From Macrocybe gigantea (taxonomy: Eukaryota > Basidiomycota > Agaricomycetes > Agaricales > Callistosporiaceae), in NCBI GenBank assembly GCA_011319805.1, contig SJRY01000263.1, positions 186,001-250,000 on the forward strand: a stretch of DNA of 64,000 nucleotides, given 5' to 3'. The notes below the pieces were generated by a model. It searched no databases. It was not told where the DNA came from and was given only the letters and a program-made list of their open reading frames with translations. This document shows positions 33,421 through 45,521 of this stretch, piece by piece. How positions within the stretch are numbered: position 1 is the first letter of the stretch; each line of letters opens with the position of its first letter. Position numbers and translations under genes: made by a program.

Positions 33421-35269
33421 ATGTCCACACAGCCTTCCCCAGGCCCTTCCACTCAACCTCCCCCTCCCCAGCAACCCAAGCAAAAGCAGCAAAAGCCCAT
33501 CACCATAGGCATCGCCGCAGGTGCAGAAGACGCAAAGTACCAGGCAAAATACAAGGATCTGAAAAGGAAAGTCAAGGAAATCGAAGTCGTCAGTCTCACA
33601 CTCCCCTCTGCTCGCCGCTCTAGCTCACCCCCAACAGGACAATGACAAGCTCACATACAAGGTCTTGCAGGCGAAGCGCAGCGTCCAGCGCATGAAGCTC
33701 GAAAGAGCGTCAGTCGTGTTTCCGCTCTTTGCTTTGCCGCTTTGTTGAAACACAAAAAAAAAAAAAACTTTTTTTTCTTTCTTTTACAGCATTCTCTACG
33801 AGCGCTTATCTGCACCGTCGACGCCCCCTAGCGCGCACGACTCCAATCCCTACCCCGTCGTTCGCGCGGGACCTGGCGTCCCGCCTAACTATCCTCCCGC
33901 CACTCATCCTCCTCCCCAAGAAGGCTACCACTATCCCGACACGCAATATGAGCCGCCAGGGAACGACTACCCGCGTACAGTCAAATATTCCCGTCCTCCT
34001 GAATCCCGCTCTGTGCCGCCCATGCCCACAATAGGACCCGGTGTGGCGCCACCTTCCCATATCCCGCCTCTCCATTCCCCAAGGCGTTCGTCATCTGGTG
34101 GTCTCAGCCACGACCCCATGCGTTCTGTACCGCATCTTCAACAGCTGCCACCGCCCGGCCACGTAGACGAACCACGAAATCATAATCACAACCACAACCA
34201 CGCGCTCCCTAGCTCACCCGTTCACCACAACAACGCTCATCCGGCGCGTTCGCGCTCTCACCAGGACAACGGCGCGCCCTACCACCACCCTTCTCACCCG
34301 CCGCAGTACCCGGATAATTTCCCGTCTGTGCCTCAGGTCATGCACAGTCCGCCGCTCTCCGACCGCGAGCGCGCACGGCGCCATGAGATGCATGAGATGT
34401 CGATGGTGCACTCGCATGGCCCTCAGCCCACCTTGTCTCACATTTCGCCGCAAATGCACCCAGCCGAGGCACGTTCGTCCGCTCGCATCCACCACCACCA
34501 GCGCATAGGTCCAGGCGCCTACATCAACCGGGAGGACAGCTACGAGCGCCAGCGCGAGTACGACCGCGAGCGTGAACACGAATGGGAGCGCGAGAGGGAG
34601 CGCGAGCGTGATCACGAGCGAGGGCGCGAACCGGGTCGCGAGCTTGGCCGCAGCCGTGAGATCGGTTCGACTCTCTCACCCCCATCGGGTCACCGTTCAC
34701 GCCCGCCTCCGCCACCTCCACCTCCCGCGATGGAAAGAGGCGACTATGCGGACCATCACGCAACATCCCGAATGCGTGAAGATCAGCCGTACTATCATGA
34801 TCCCCCGGCTCCGGCCAGTTATGCTCTGCTCTCCCGTTCAGGAACCCCAGGATCTGGTTCGGGCTCCGGCACAGGTCCCGTCGAAGCGCCTTCTCGTCCC
34901 GATTCACGCACCCAGTTTTACGAACCTGAACATTCGCGGTCTTACAGGCTGCGACCCGTCAGTCAGCTCAACGAGGATATAGACTTTGTCCGTGAGGATG
35001 GCCGATCCGTGTCTCTCGATCGAGGAGGCAGTGGCAATTATCCCTCACCAGAGCAAAATCGATCGTCTTTGGATTCACGGAAGAGAAACCGGAACGACAT
35101 GGATGTGGATAGTGAGAATGATGTTGTCGATGACGGGCCAACCGGACCAGGTGCCCAGCACTCTTACACCAGTGGGAGGGCGTCAGAAGATAGGGGCTCA
35201 AAACGCTATCATCGAGAACACCGCCGGAGTGTCGATATCCAAGAGGACAGCCGGATGGGCCCACCATGA
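33421..35269 (+). CDS. INO80F-domain protein with long disordered tail
   Basis: After a Pro/Gln-rich start (MSTQPSPGPSTQPPPPQQ) the first exons encode KYKDLKRKVKEIEVDNDKL and KVLQAKRSVQRMKLERAILY, the helical INO80 complex subunit F-type domain. Introns near 33592-33636 and 33711-33790 fit phase. The remaining 500 residues are low complexity: His/Pro-rich, then an Arg-Glu run (about 34545-34665, repeated RE/RER units), then a Ser/Asp-rich end. Likely a nuclear INO80 chromatin-remodelling component. The stop at 35267-35269 follows DSRMGPP. Confidence 0.85.
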
Positions 35270-36184
35270 ACTTTGACATATCATATATGGCAAAGCTTGT
35301 AATCCTTTCCGGCTCCTTAATTCCTTTTTGATCACACCTTCCTTTTTCTTTTTGTCTTCTCCACTCGTTTTTTTTCTTACATCCCTTCTTCATTGAAAAA
35401 CGTGCTTGTTTATGTATTGCGCTGTGACGTCCGAAGCTGCTATGATAAGTAACTACCAGCTATTTGTTCCCCTTGCCCATCTTGAGAAACTTTGCCTTGG
35501 TTGGCCGAACCCATCCCGAACGGGGAAAAATCTCCTGTGAGTCTGCTGACCTCCGTTTGTCTTTCGGAACCAATTATTTTTAATCCTGTAGCTGTTTATA
35601 TCCTTGAGAAACCGGAAACATACCAGTCTTTGCTCCTGTCTAGATCGGGCGCCTTCCTTGGAAAACACAATCACGATCCTCGGAATGAGCCATGTCAACA
35701 ACAGCTGTTCGCAGATCCTGTGGGCGTTTTCCTAAACAATCTCGACGAATCATTTAGCTGGAGAAAGCAAAAGCATTATGGAAGCAAGCCGTTCTATGCC
35801 GTAAGGAGCAATAATGTGACGAGCCATCTATGTGCAAAGGCAAAACTTTGCGATAAACACAAGACAGCCCCACCGCTCCGGGGATGGAACTGGTGACTTT
35901 GTCAGAAGCGTCCGACTTGTTAAGAATGAAACGAATTCAATTACCTCAAACGCGGAATGTGCGGAAGAAGCCATGACGTGGCAAACGAAAGGGATCGAAA
36001 GTGGGTTATCAAGGGGACCCTAGGACATTCACCAGAACCACATGGACCGTACCCTTCCCAAGAGTTCGCTGAATCGGTCCAATACATTTGGTGAGAGACG
36101 CCGCGCATCGTGACGCGTTCTTCGGCAGCGCTTCGTGAATTGCCCCATCTGCTGGTTAAAATACTGAGCGGCGGTGCGCGGTGC
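35270..36184. other. 3' flank and unresolved spacer
   Basis: About 0.9 kb after the INO80F gene. A 134-codon plus ORF (35492-35896) shows no domain or splice partners. I see no supported gene. Confidence 0.45.
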
Positions 36185-37490
36185 TCATTGAGCGGACAGG
36201 AGATCCTTGACCATGCGTTTCACAAATTGGCCAACGGTCTTGGCGTTTTGTTCCTACACAAAAAGAAAAAGCATCGATCGACTGCCTCGGGGACTCAGGG
36301 ACTCGGGAACGCACCTGAGGAATGGAGATTCTACGATGTATTTGGTGTCTGTCCAACCTCTCTGAGGATTCACAGCAATCAAGTGCAGGAACATCCCGAG
36401 AGTCGGTGACGAGGCAACATCCGCATAGGCTCCATGAAGGTACGCAGTCAGATTCATGCACAGGCGCCTGTTTGTTGATTCATATGACGTTCTCTGCTGT
36501 TGAGCGGAACAGATGGCTGGCAATGTCTGAATGGCCGAAAGCACGCGCAGCCTTCGCTTTCACCAAATGATAGGGGCTTCATAAAAGATGGCACGTATCA
36601 TCGGATTGTTTCCCCGGTGTGGGTGATCCTGGGATGGATAGACCACTCACAGCGTCCTTGGTCCAGAACGGGTTTCAAGGCGACAGGACGATGATCGAGG
36701 ATTGCGTCTGTCATGAGAACGACTTTCACTGAAATCACAATCAGTGTTCTAGAAGATCTAGCCGAGCCCGCGGCAGAGCGATAACGCGCAGCACCGCTTG
36801 AATAACGTATGGTTAAGCGGGTATCCTATTTATTCATCAAAGGAAGGCATAGCTGTGCCGTATACCTGGGCAAAATGGAACGCGACTGTGATTCCAGATG
36901 AAACTTGCGGAGGCCGGCGATGAAAGGTGTCGACTGTTGGTTTCCGTCGCTTAACCAGGCGCATCTACCATCGCAATAGTGTCGTAACCACCGTCAATTA
37001 AATATTTTCTATGTTGGGAATGAGGACGCACCGCCGGTGATTGGAAACTATCGCAGATGCGTAGACAATTTTCAAACACCATATCGGTACGGGGTAAAGC
37101 CGCGGCGTTTCCCAAAGTGTCCGTGCTCTCGGTCGGATGTCATATGGATGCAACAAAGGGCTGGTGTGAAAACTGGGGAAACCGAGTCAGATTACGTTGT
37201 GACTTTACAGAAATTGAAAACCATACCTATCTTGACACAATGATGTGACATCCTGTGTTTTACCGAAGATCCTTCCAAAATAGCTGCGACACGACAGCCA
37301 AGTCAGTTGCAATCCAACTGCACTCATAGTTGCGGATGGATAAATCCTCTTCTCCTCGGAGAATCGGTGTCAACAAACTGTCACGCATCTGAATGAGAAG
37401 GGACACAGCACTTAGGCCTGGGAGGTAAGAATTGGACGAATGTGCAAAACAATGGATTTCTGAGATAGCTTCCCAAGCATCATTAGACAT
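36185..37490 (-). CDS. unrecognised multi-exon gene, model incomplete
   Basis: I do not recognise this protein. Coding-like exons on the reverse strand: KVVLMTDAILDHRPVALKPV (about 36648-36728, after a good TTTCAG acceptor), a stretch with NLTAYLHGAYADVASSPTLG and LHLIAVNPQRGW (about 36350-36530), and a last exon EQNAKTVGQFVKRMVKDLL ending TGA 36185-36187 after a GTGCGT...TGTAG intron. The last two exons are out of phase by one missing base. A further ORF at 37260-37490 (MSNDAWEAISEIHC) may be an upstream exon. The hydrophobic, helix-like composition suggests an all-alpha cytosolic protein. Confidence 0.4.
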
Positions 37491-37670
37491 CCATATTTGA
37501 GCAGTTGTATGGGTGGAATTTGCGATCGGGATCCCGGATTTGTAGGCGCCTCAAAAAAAAAACTTGTTCAGAGTCACAGATGATAGAGGATGGTGAGAAA
37601 TGTATGGAATTAATCTATATCTCATACATATACTCCTTTGTCCGTTCTCCCGGCTGGCTCATAAAACAGT

Positions 37671-38672
37671 TTACCGATAAACATGGTCGGCTGTAAAAGA
37701 AGGCTCAATTGTCATCCAGAACGGTACCAATGTCGAAAAGACTTGCCGTGTAAATTTGCAGCAATTTCCGCCTCTGCTCTGTCCCCATTTGCGAGCAACT
37801 TTTCCTTATTATAAAGCAGTTCTTCTCTCGTCTCGGTGGAGAATTCCTGATTTTGGGCTGGGGAGGAGTTGTCAAATCGCCTTCGATATGGATAGATGGA
37901 AACGTGAGACGAACTTTCCACGACGGCGTCAACAGGACAAGCTTCCTGGCAAAAGCCGCAATAGATGCACTTCGTCATGTCGATGTCTATATTCGTGAAT
38001 GGCAGCTCAGCACGGCGTCATCAAACCGAAATTTACCATATTTCGTGGTTCTCCGCGACCCGTCCATCCGCGCCTCACTTTCGATAGTGATGGCTTGCGC
38101 GGGACAGATTGCTTCGCAAAGTTTGCAAGCTTACAAGACATTGGAAATTGACATACGTTCTAATGAATGGCGACAGACGTACCAATGCAACGCTCCTCTC
38201 CACTGGGGTAACGGCGCAAAGCATGTTCCCCGCGGAAGCGCGGTGAGAGTGGACCCTTCTCATAAGGATACATAATGGTATATGGCGGTCGGAAGAAATT
38301 CTCAAGCACAATCCACATTCCTGGATACGCGTCTCGAGACATGCAGCAAGGCTAAGAAGACCAGGACACACCTCGAATAATCTCGGTAAAGAAGAACAGA
38401 TGCACTGCCTTGTCAATGGCACTCGGTCCATCCTTGTACGGGTCTATCTCGTTTCCCTGTGCATCGTAGAGTGGCTTGGAAGCTTCATATCGGTGCTGTA
38501 TATGGCTGCTCAAATCACTGGTGAGTTGGTGGTGATGGTCGTCTGCATGTTGGGCACGAATGGTGTTGGAAGTGGATATAAGCCTGAAGAAAACACGCCC
38601 GGAATTTGACTTTGAGTGCGTAAGTACCCATGGCCGCAGGCCCAGGACCATACGAGGCCGGGCAAAAGACAT
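37671..38672 (-). CDS. complex I 23-kDa iron-sulfur subunit NDUFS8
   Basis: Six exons: complement of 38372-38672, 38183-38320, 38037-38129, 37915-37986, 37747-37857, 37671-37690; 244 aa. Two 4Fe-4S motifs are intact: [12 protein letters not shown] and [12 protein letters not shown], separated by the usual spacing, after [18 protein letters not shown]. The N-terminus is Arg/Ser-rich and suits mitochondrial import. The last intron (37691-37746) begins with GC (GCAAGT) and ends CAG. Carries electrons through N6a/N6b clusters in the complex I peripheral arm. I start at ATG 38672. Head to head with prefoldin 2. Confidence 0.97.
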
Positions 38673-38839
38673 GCTGAACACAGTCGACGATGCCAGCGAC
38701 GGCGAAAGAGTTGACCTCCGAGTTTGCGTGACACGGGTGATGAAGGGTCACGCCCGTCACGCCGCTCCGCCAATCACAACATTTGCAACTCAAAGCGGCG
38801 CTGCCAGTATCGTTACTCGACCAGCTCAACGCCTCCGCC
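38673..38839. promoter_or_regulatory. compact bidirectional promoter, NDUFS8/PFD2
   Basis: Only 167 bp separate the start codons of two divergent housekeeping genes, so both core promoters and leaders must lie here. No clear TATA box is visible. A CGTGACAC/GTCACGCC pair near 38727-38756 could be a site, but that is speculative. Confidence 0.6.
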
Positions 38840-39378
38840 ATGTCTGAGCCCGCGGGGAAGGCAAAGGGGAAGACCCAAACTATTTCAACGCAGGGTAAAC
38901 GAGCCGCAATGTCCCCAGAAATAAATATCTGATTCGAATTAGCCAGAGATCCAACAAACATATGTTCGCATTCAAAATGACTTGCAAGCGCTAGCTTCGA
39001 AGATAGGGGAACTGGAACAAGAAGCAGACGAGCATACGTGGGTTACATGCATTCTACTCTGACTTTCTTTCGGTGACTCTTTTTGCCGGGTCTAGTCTGG
39101 TCCTTACAACTTTAAATGAAGCCCTCGAGGAGGACCCAGATCGCAAGTGTTTCCGTTTAATTGGAGGGATTCTGGTGGAGAGAACGGTAAAGGACGTTGT
39201 GCCTGCTCTGCAAACAAATCGCGATGGAGTGAGTGCATTTCCATACACCCCACTCTCTTGTACTGATCTTCCTTCGTTCAAGATACGGAAAGTGATTACA
39301 ACATTGGCAGAACAATACAAAGGCAAAGAACAAGAACTGGACTCTTTCAAACATGAATATAACATACGGCCCGTCTGA
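38840..39378 (+). CDS. prefoldin subunit 2
   Basis: Four exons, 38840-38894, 38947-39037, 39096-39228 and 39283-39378; 124 aa. The beta-prefoldin signature is complete: ALASKIGELEQEADEHTLVL, then DPDRKCFRLIGGILVERTV, VPALQTNRDG and LAEQYKGKEQELDSFKHEYN. Coiled-coil helices flank a short beta hairpin. Part of the hexameric prefoldin chaperone that hands actin and tubulin to CCT. Length is normal. Confidence 0.96.
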
Positions 39379-39956
39379 ATGCCATACGCGAGCTAGCGTT
39401 TTCAACAGGCTTGCGATTGCGCATCTATCTTAATGACTGGCCTTGAATTCCTTTTACGTCCCAGTTTCTGACCTGTATCAGTCCAATCATATGCTTCGGG
39501 CTCGTTTGACGACAGGCCGACAGATGATGATGATCCCCTCTCAGTCTCATCACCGCGGTTTGATCTTTAAAAACATATCGCCGTTACGTAAGAAAAAGAC
39601 AGTTCAACTTGACTCCAAGCCCTCCGTGATATTTGACTTTTTTTAGGATCTATCATGGGCGTAATTGGCAGAGGCGATAGCCCCAGATAACACCTCCATT
39701 CATCGTCATTTCTTTCTGCATTGCTTCTCAAATTTTGAAAGGAAAGTCCACATGACTCGCCGATTTATCGCCACTTGGAAAAACTATTCTTAGTTGTCAA
39801 GGCTACCCATACTGAATGAGCAGAAAAAAAAAGTTCCATTCGCATGCCTTGATGGCCTTGTGAACGAGTTGTTCCGCACCGTCCTTTTCCTTGTACCATC
39901 AACTAGGCTTGCCTTGCTGGCCTCCCTCCCGCTCCCTCACCGCATAAAAAGTAAAT
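39379..39956. other. intergenic, no supported gene
   Basis: Space between prefoldin 2 and the CAP protein. The last part is the CAP gene promoter; CGCATAAAAAG about 15 bp before the ATG is too close to be a normal TATA box. Confidence 0.45.
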
Positions 39957-40596
39957 ATGCTGCCCTTCATTGTCTTGATTTCTTTTTTGGGATTGTTTCT
40001 CGACTTGGCCGCCGGTGCATCGCTCCTCGGAACCGATTCCGGCTTCAGCACCGAGGCCCAGGTTTCTGCCTACCTCCACGCGCACAACATCGTCCGGGCT
40101 GCGCACAATGCGGCCGCGTTACGCTGGTCCGCAGATCTAGCAGCCAAAGCTGAAAGCTGGGTAGCCAGATGCATGTTTGAGCACACAGGTGGCAGCCTGA
40201 GTGACACGCGTTATGGGGAGCACCATGTCGCCGCGACAGGTTTCTTTCCGATTGCGACTGCCGTAGGCCTGTTTTCGCAAGATAAAGGTGCACCTATCAG
40301 GCATTTGTAAATGCCGATCCTGTCGGTTTAACTGATCGTAACTCCAGATCAGTATAATCCGGCTCATCCCACCTATAACCATTTTACGCAAGTTGTGTGG
40401 AAGTCGACCACAGAAGTTGGCTGTGCACAGGCGTCATGCGATGGTATACTCGGTCGCAGATCGGGAAGGGCGACGTATCACCTGTGCCTGTATAACCCGG
40501 CTGGTAACATCATTGGAGAAGCGCCGTGAGCAGCCCTTGCTTCAGTCATTTGAAACTTGCTGAAGAGACTGTCTTAGTGCCAACGTGCAACTCTAA
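39957..40596 (+). CDS. secreted SCP/PR1 (CAP superfamily) protein
   Basis: Three exons, 39957-40287, 40348-40525, 40578-40596; 175 aa. A hydrophobic signal peptide (MLPFIVLISFLGLFLDLAAG) is followed by the CAP domain: LHAHNIVRAAHNAAALRWS, AKAESWVARCMFEH, RYGEHH, then YNHFTQVVWKSTTEVGCAQA and YHLCLYNPAGN. These match fungal PRY proteins, which bind sterols and fatty acids outside the cell. The usual GEN after RYG is replaced by GEH. Very short C-terminus after the domain. Confidence 0.93.
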
Positions 40597-40950
40597 CGCT
40601 CTGCCATCATGGATGGGCCATTTCTATCATCCTACGGATACCCTCTTATCGTTTCGCAGCTATCAGTGTACAGCGTCGGCCTGCTGGTAACAGAACGTTC
40701 GCATTACCCGATATGGGCAGTCAGGACGTCCAATCATCTGGAGGATTAATCGTTTGTGTTGTTTTCGGCCATGACACGGCAGAGCTGTGATATTTCATTT
40801 ATAGTTGTACAATGGTGTACATCGTGGTACAAATCTATCGCTTGAGAATTGGGAGATCCGGAAAACTTGACGCTCGGAAGAAAGAGGTTGCAAGGACGAA
40901 AGTTACGCAGGTAACGCTTCAGAGCTCTCACTCCAGGGAATATTATAGTT

Positions 40951-43110
40951 CTAGTGGTCAATTTCTTGTTGTCTGTTGAGCGCATTGGAAGATGTCGGAC
41001 GTGGCATCATACTGTTTCTCCAAGGACCGCCGTCTGCTTTTGACGCTCTTCGAAAATTATTCTGAAGGAATGCATCAGGTGCACTGGCAAATAACACATT
41101 CTGGGACGGCCTGCGTCTCAAGCCGGAATTTCTCCAACGGCCCTCATACTTTTGATCAGGTACTGTAGTGGGGGCACAGACACCTGCACTGTACGTTCCA
41201 TGATTCGATTGAAAGGCGGGACTAGAAGTCTGGGACTGGTTGGTTTGCTCGGCAAGGGAGGATTTCATTTTGGAAGACGTTCCTTTGAGTAGACCGGTGG
41301 TCTCAGGTTTCAAGTCCTTTTCTGGTGCTGACAGCGGCTGGTCGACCAAATTGTCGAAAATGGGAAGAATTTGGTTCGGAACTGTTTCGAAGAAGTTAGC
41401 AAATGTTCCATATCATGAAAGGTACGAATCACTGGTTCTTCGTAATCTATCTTCCTCGGATTCGGTGGTACTCCGTCCTCTGGTCGAAATTTGCTGTTTG
41501 CGGTCCACTGTAGATTCGCACTTTGCAGACATGACAGGTTTGTCGCCCAGAGATTGCGACTCCATAGAGGATGCATTTTCAGCATCTTTATCGCCTAAGT
41601 ACTTTCGCGCCGCGATGCCGATGCTTAATACCTGTTGTCGACAAGTATCTCGACTTGACTTTTCCACAGCAATGAGATCGTCCTTTGGGGCATCTCGATC
41701 ACTCGCACACGCACACGATACATCTTGTGTAGACGTTTTGGTACATGAAAGGAGCGACCTCTCATTACTGGTTAGCTTGGCTTGGTACGTATCTGTCAGG
41801 AGCCGCTCTAGCTTTGGAGGTATCAGATGTTCATTTAAACGCTGCGCGATATGAGCATCTAATAGACTAGATACGGCAAAGCTTACTTTGGCTGATTTAT
41901 CTCCGAAACAAATTGTCAGATCTGTATTGCCATTCGATCCACCTAAGACCTTAGCGTCTTCTTGTTTGTCTGTCGTGGCGGGGTGAAATGGAAGACGGGT
42001 AATACGTTCCTCCTTAGACCTGCGAGGACGTGCTTGTGAGGAGCCCTCTTGATTAGGGGATCGCTGACCAGTTTGGCCTTGTCGAGGTTTGCGTGGGGGT
42101 TTGCGAGCTTTTGTCTTATGAGGAGTTAAAGGACGATTCTGCTGTAAACTATTATTTTGGAGCGACGAAGCCCCGTGAGATGTAGAAACTGGCTTTGAAG
42201 GTGTCAAGAGAGGGCGGCTAAGCAGTTCCTCCGCCAATTCTGGATATTGAACAGCAAGCTAGAAAACTACACTTAAGTCTGCGGTTTCGGGCGGTCAATC
42301 GGATTCTTACGTTGGTCGCGTCCGCATATGTAGTCGCCGATGGAATCTCGTGTTTCTCCTTAATGTTTTCAGATCTACGTTTTGTCCCGCCTGAGCGGTT
42401 TGGACTTCTCGCACCATTGGCCTATTTGTTGGCCATAGGTGATATGCGAGTGAAAATATGCGAAGAAAGTTACCACAGTTATTGTTCTGCTAGTGTCCGA
42501 TTCCGTTTTGTTCGCCGCGATATCTAAAGCCTGTTGACACCACGAGGGTTTAGAATTGGCGGGGAAAACTTACTAGCGGATAAATCCGATCTATTCGACG
42601 CGGGGAAATTCGTGTTTTCTGTTGAAGATACAGGAACTCCGCTAGCAGATCCTTGTGAGAAGAAATCGCCTGATCCATCTAGGACAGACGCGTTTTCTCT
42701 GCCTGTCGACCGAACTGAGACTAGGGGATCCAGCTGAAGTACGGCCTTGTTTCAGAAGCGTCAATGATATCAGACGTTCATATATGCGCACATTTCCCGC
42801 ATCTTTTTGATTGAAAGATATTGTGTAAGATGCGCGCCGGGATTCTGTGGTTACTTCAAACGTTTCCGGAAGGGCGGAGTCTGCTATGGGGAAAGAGAGA
42901 TCGTCAGGTAACGCGATAGACTTCTTTTTCTTTTCCTGATAGACAATCGCCGACGTTAGCTAGGCATACGACACGCGAGAATCTCGGAACGTACGGCAGC
43001 GCCTACAGCGAGCGTTCTGTTATTTCTATGGGACTCGCTGGAGAGAACGCCTTCAGTTCTGTCTCGAAGATGTCCTGTAATGAGCGTCTGGGGGATGGTT
43101 TATTGGAGTC
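40951..43110 (-). CDS. Ser/Thr-rich orphan protein, exon chain partly unresolved
   Basis: Not recognised. Exons supported by splice phase on the reverse strand: a Ser-rich exon with SLQDIFETELKAFSPASPIE (near 43030-43100), KKKKSIALPDDLSFPIADSA (about 42890-42950), LDPLVSVRSTGRENASVLDG (about 42600-42740), KHEIPSATTYADATN (about 42310-42360), LAVQYPELAEELLSRPLLTP (from about 42256) and, after an intron at about 41405-41455, IPNQILPIFDNLVDQPLSAP to the stop at 40951-40953. Low complexity, many K/R-S-P sites and RRRPSQN and KARKPPRKPRQG patches suggest a phosphorylated nuclear protein. The join near 42500-42580 is unresolved, and the start is unknown. Confidence 0.5.
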
Positions 43111-43572
43111 AGGCTGCAGTCGCATTTACCAACACGTTACCTGAGGATCAACGAACTAGATGACAAGTCAGAAAGATGGCGGGCCGCACATGGAACAAAG
43201 CCGACCTGGGCAACATCTTCGCCTGGCTGGTCGATATCGGCTGCGTTGTTATCGCTTCGGTCATTAACGTTGCCCATGTTGAGACTTTGGGGTGGGTGGG
43301 GGGACAGAGCACGCCAATGTTCAAATATGTGAAGCGGCTAAATCACATGAGCTCTGATACTCATTCGTCCAAGTAGTATCCAGCAAGGGTATCGGCATAC
43401 TCATCTCCTCCTCTTCAAAGGCAATGCGCCGATTCCTCTGGTGGTCAGTCGTCAACAAATGGTCCGTAACCCCATATGGCAGTCACATCATTGTCGCAAT
43501 CATCGGCGGCAGTGACACGTCCTCACAACGGGAGCTGAGCTCTATATTCCAGGAATCCTGATACAAGTCATT

Positions 43573-45158
43573 ATGGACCAGCGTTTGGGCGATGGCTCTT
43601 TGGTATTTGACAATTTCGATGTTGACTTGGTCGTGAAGGTGCTGGCACACACGGCTTTCAGTGAGATTCAGCTTTGTTCTTGGTGATTACTTCTGACTGA
43701 TTCTGTAGGTCCATTCTTCATCTTCTTCATTCCCGTTTTCCTCGTCTTCCAAGGAGCAAAGTTTACCGATCCACTCGTTGTCAACTTTTTGATATATTAT
43801 TCAATAATATCCTTGTTTTGTACGTCGCGCTTCGATCATCTTTGGAATTTCGTCTCACGTGTCTAGGGTTCATAAAATGGTGCTCAAGGTTGTACAGGAA
43901 CCAGGGAAGCTTTCTCTTTAGCCCAGAACGGTTTGAGTGGGGCGAGCAGATCGTCGTTATCACCGGCGGTGAACTGTTACAGTCCGTTACAACTTTTACC
44001 CGTACTGATTTCGACGAAGGTTCTTCGGGAATTGGGGAGCTGCTTGCAAACACTCTTGCAGTTCGCAATATTAGCGTCGTTGTATTGGACGTGAAGCCAA
44101 TCGTCACTGAAAATTGTGTGCACCTCGAGCCGACATCTTACAATGAGCGTCACTTAAATATTCCTCCAGATAACATAACATACTACAAATGTGATGTGTC
44201 GAAGTGGGAGGAAGTCGAAGCGGTCTCTAAGAAAATCGTCGAAGAGGTAAGCTTGATCTCTCTTTGAGGCTGGGCAACGTCCGACACTGCATTAGATTGG
44301 TTACCCTACAGTGTTGGTCAACAACGCGGGAATCGTCCAAGGAAAGCTATTTCTCGATTTGTCTCCGGAGGACGTTTCTAGGTAAGCAGGTCGCATAAAG
44401 ATGAAGAACGTGCTCAAAGTTGTAGGACCTTTAATGTCAACACGTTGGCCCATTTCTGGACTTTGAAGGCCTTTTTGCCTGAGATGATCAAGAACAAGTC
44501 AGGCCACATAGTATGCTCACCTTGCCGGCATTTCTACGTCATCAATCTTATGTCTCTACCAAAAAGGTTACCGTCGCATCCGTTATGGGTCTAGTGGGCA
44601 GTGCGCAGATGGGTAAGGCTGTTGCAACACACTTGAAGTGGGACTCACCCTCGAACCGCTCAGTCGACTACAATGCATCAAAGGCGGCTGTCATCTCTTT
44701 GCATGAATCGTTGCGATACGAACTTGACCACAGGTGCTATATCGTCGTACGTTTTGAAGCCTTATGATCTGAGTTGACGTATTGCAGGTACGGGTGCCCA
44801 CAAATCCGAACTTCACTGGTGATCCCCGGTTACGTCCTTACTCCGATGTTTGCCAATGTCAAGTTTCCGTCGTTTCCGCTGTTCAACTTCTTCTTCCCCC
44901 AAGTCCCTCCTATCGCTGTTGTGAAGCGGATCATAGCCGCACTGGATGATCAGCATTCTCAAACGATCATGTTGCCATTCTACGTACATTTCGTGCCTTA
45001 TCTTAAACATCTGCCTAGTTTCTGGCGAGACCTTGCTCAATGGGTAAGCCGGGAATGACTTCTTTAGGTTGAGGTACGACGGTCTTTTTCAGGTTTCTGG
45101 CGCGGATTACGCCATGATGGATTTTGGCAGAGGTTCAAGTGGAGAAAAAGAACAGTGA
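43573..45158 (+). CDS. SDR16C-type short-chain dehydrogenase/reductase
   Basis: Ten exons from ATG 43573 to TGA 45156-45158; 378 aa. Hydrophobic N-terminal segments ([15 protein letters not shown] and [14 protein letters not shown]) anchor it to a membrane. The Rossmann motif TGGSSGIG is restored only after removing an intron at 43969-44019. NNAG, the catalytic Ser region (VASVMGL) and YNASK follow. The layout resembles retinol dehydrogenase 10/HSD17B11-type lipid-droplet or ER enzymes acting on lipid alcohols or steroids with NAD(P). Substrate unknown. Confidence 0.93.
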
Positions 45159-45521
45159 AGACCGGCGGATCGAGGTATCCTGGACACTTTGTGATTAGCC
45201 TCAGAGTGCTCAGTTTTACTGCACATCTAGGGCTAAAACCATAATGATGTACTTATTCGCAACTCATGCTTCCACTGTGGGGGCGTGTCCTTACCTGAAT
45301 GGGATGTTCACTTTCGGTGTTACTGTCATCCACAATGTGGCCCACTCGTTGCCAAAAATAGAAATGTTAGAACGCGCCCACCCGCACCCACCTGCCCCAA
45401 GACAAAGCACAAAGGTTGTTGGCCAACCACATAAAGGCTGCTCATTTTAACCTCTTTCTCTGTCTAACCTCTTAATTAACTGTCACTGCAGCATCTTGCC
45501 AGTGAAACATTCTATCTAGCT
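45159..45521. other. intergenic, no supported gene
   Basis: A 360-bp gap between the SDR gene and the next orphan. A CACCCGCACCCACC stretch lies at about 45377-45392. No gene signal. Confidence 0.45.

Noticed and set aside
34214..34615. 133-codon reverse ORF opposite the INO80F gene
   Set aside because: Shadow of the Arg/His-rich coding strand; low complexity only.
38515..38961. Reverse ORF covering the NDUFS8/prefoldin promoter
   Set aside because: Overlaps two well-supported genes and has no domain.
43176..43561. Small two-exon membrane-like ORF upstream of the SDR gene
   Set aside because: It would end 11 bp before the SDR start on the same strand, with no family match; more likely leader or promoter sequence.
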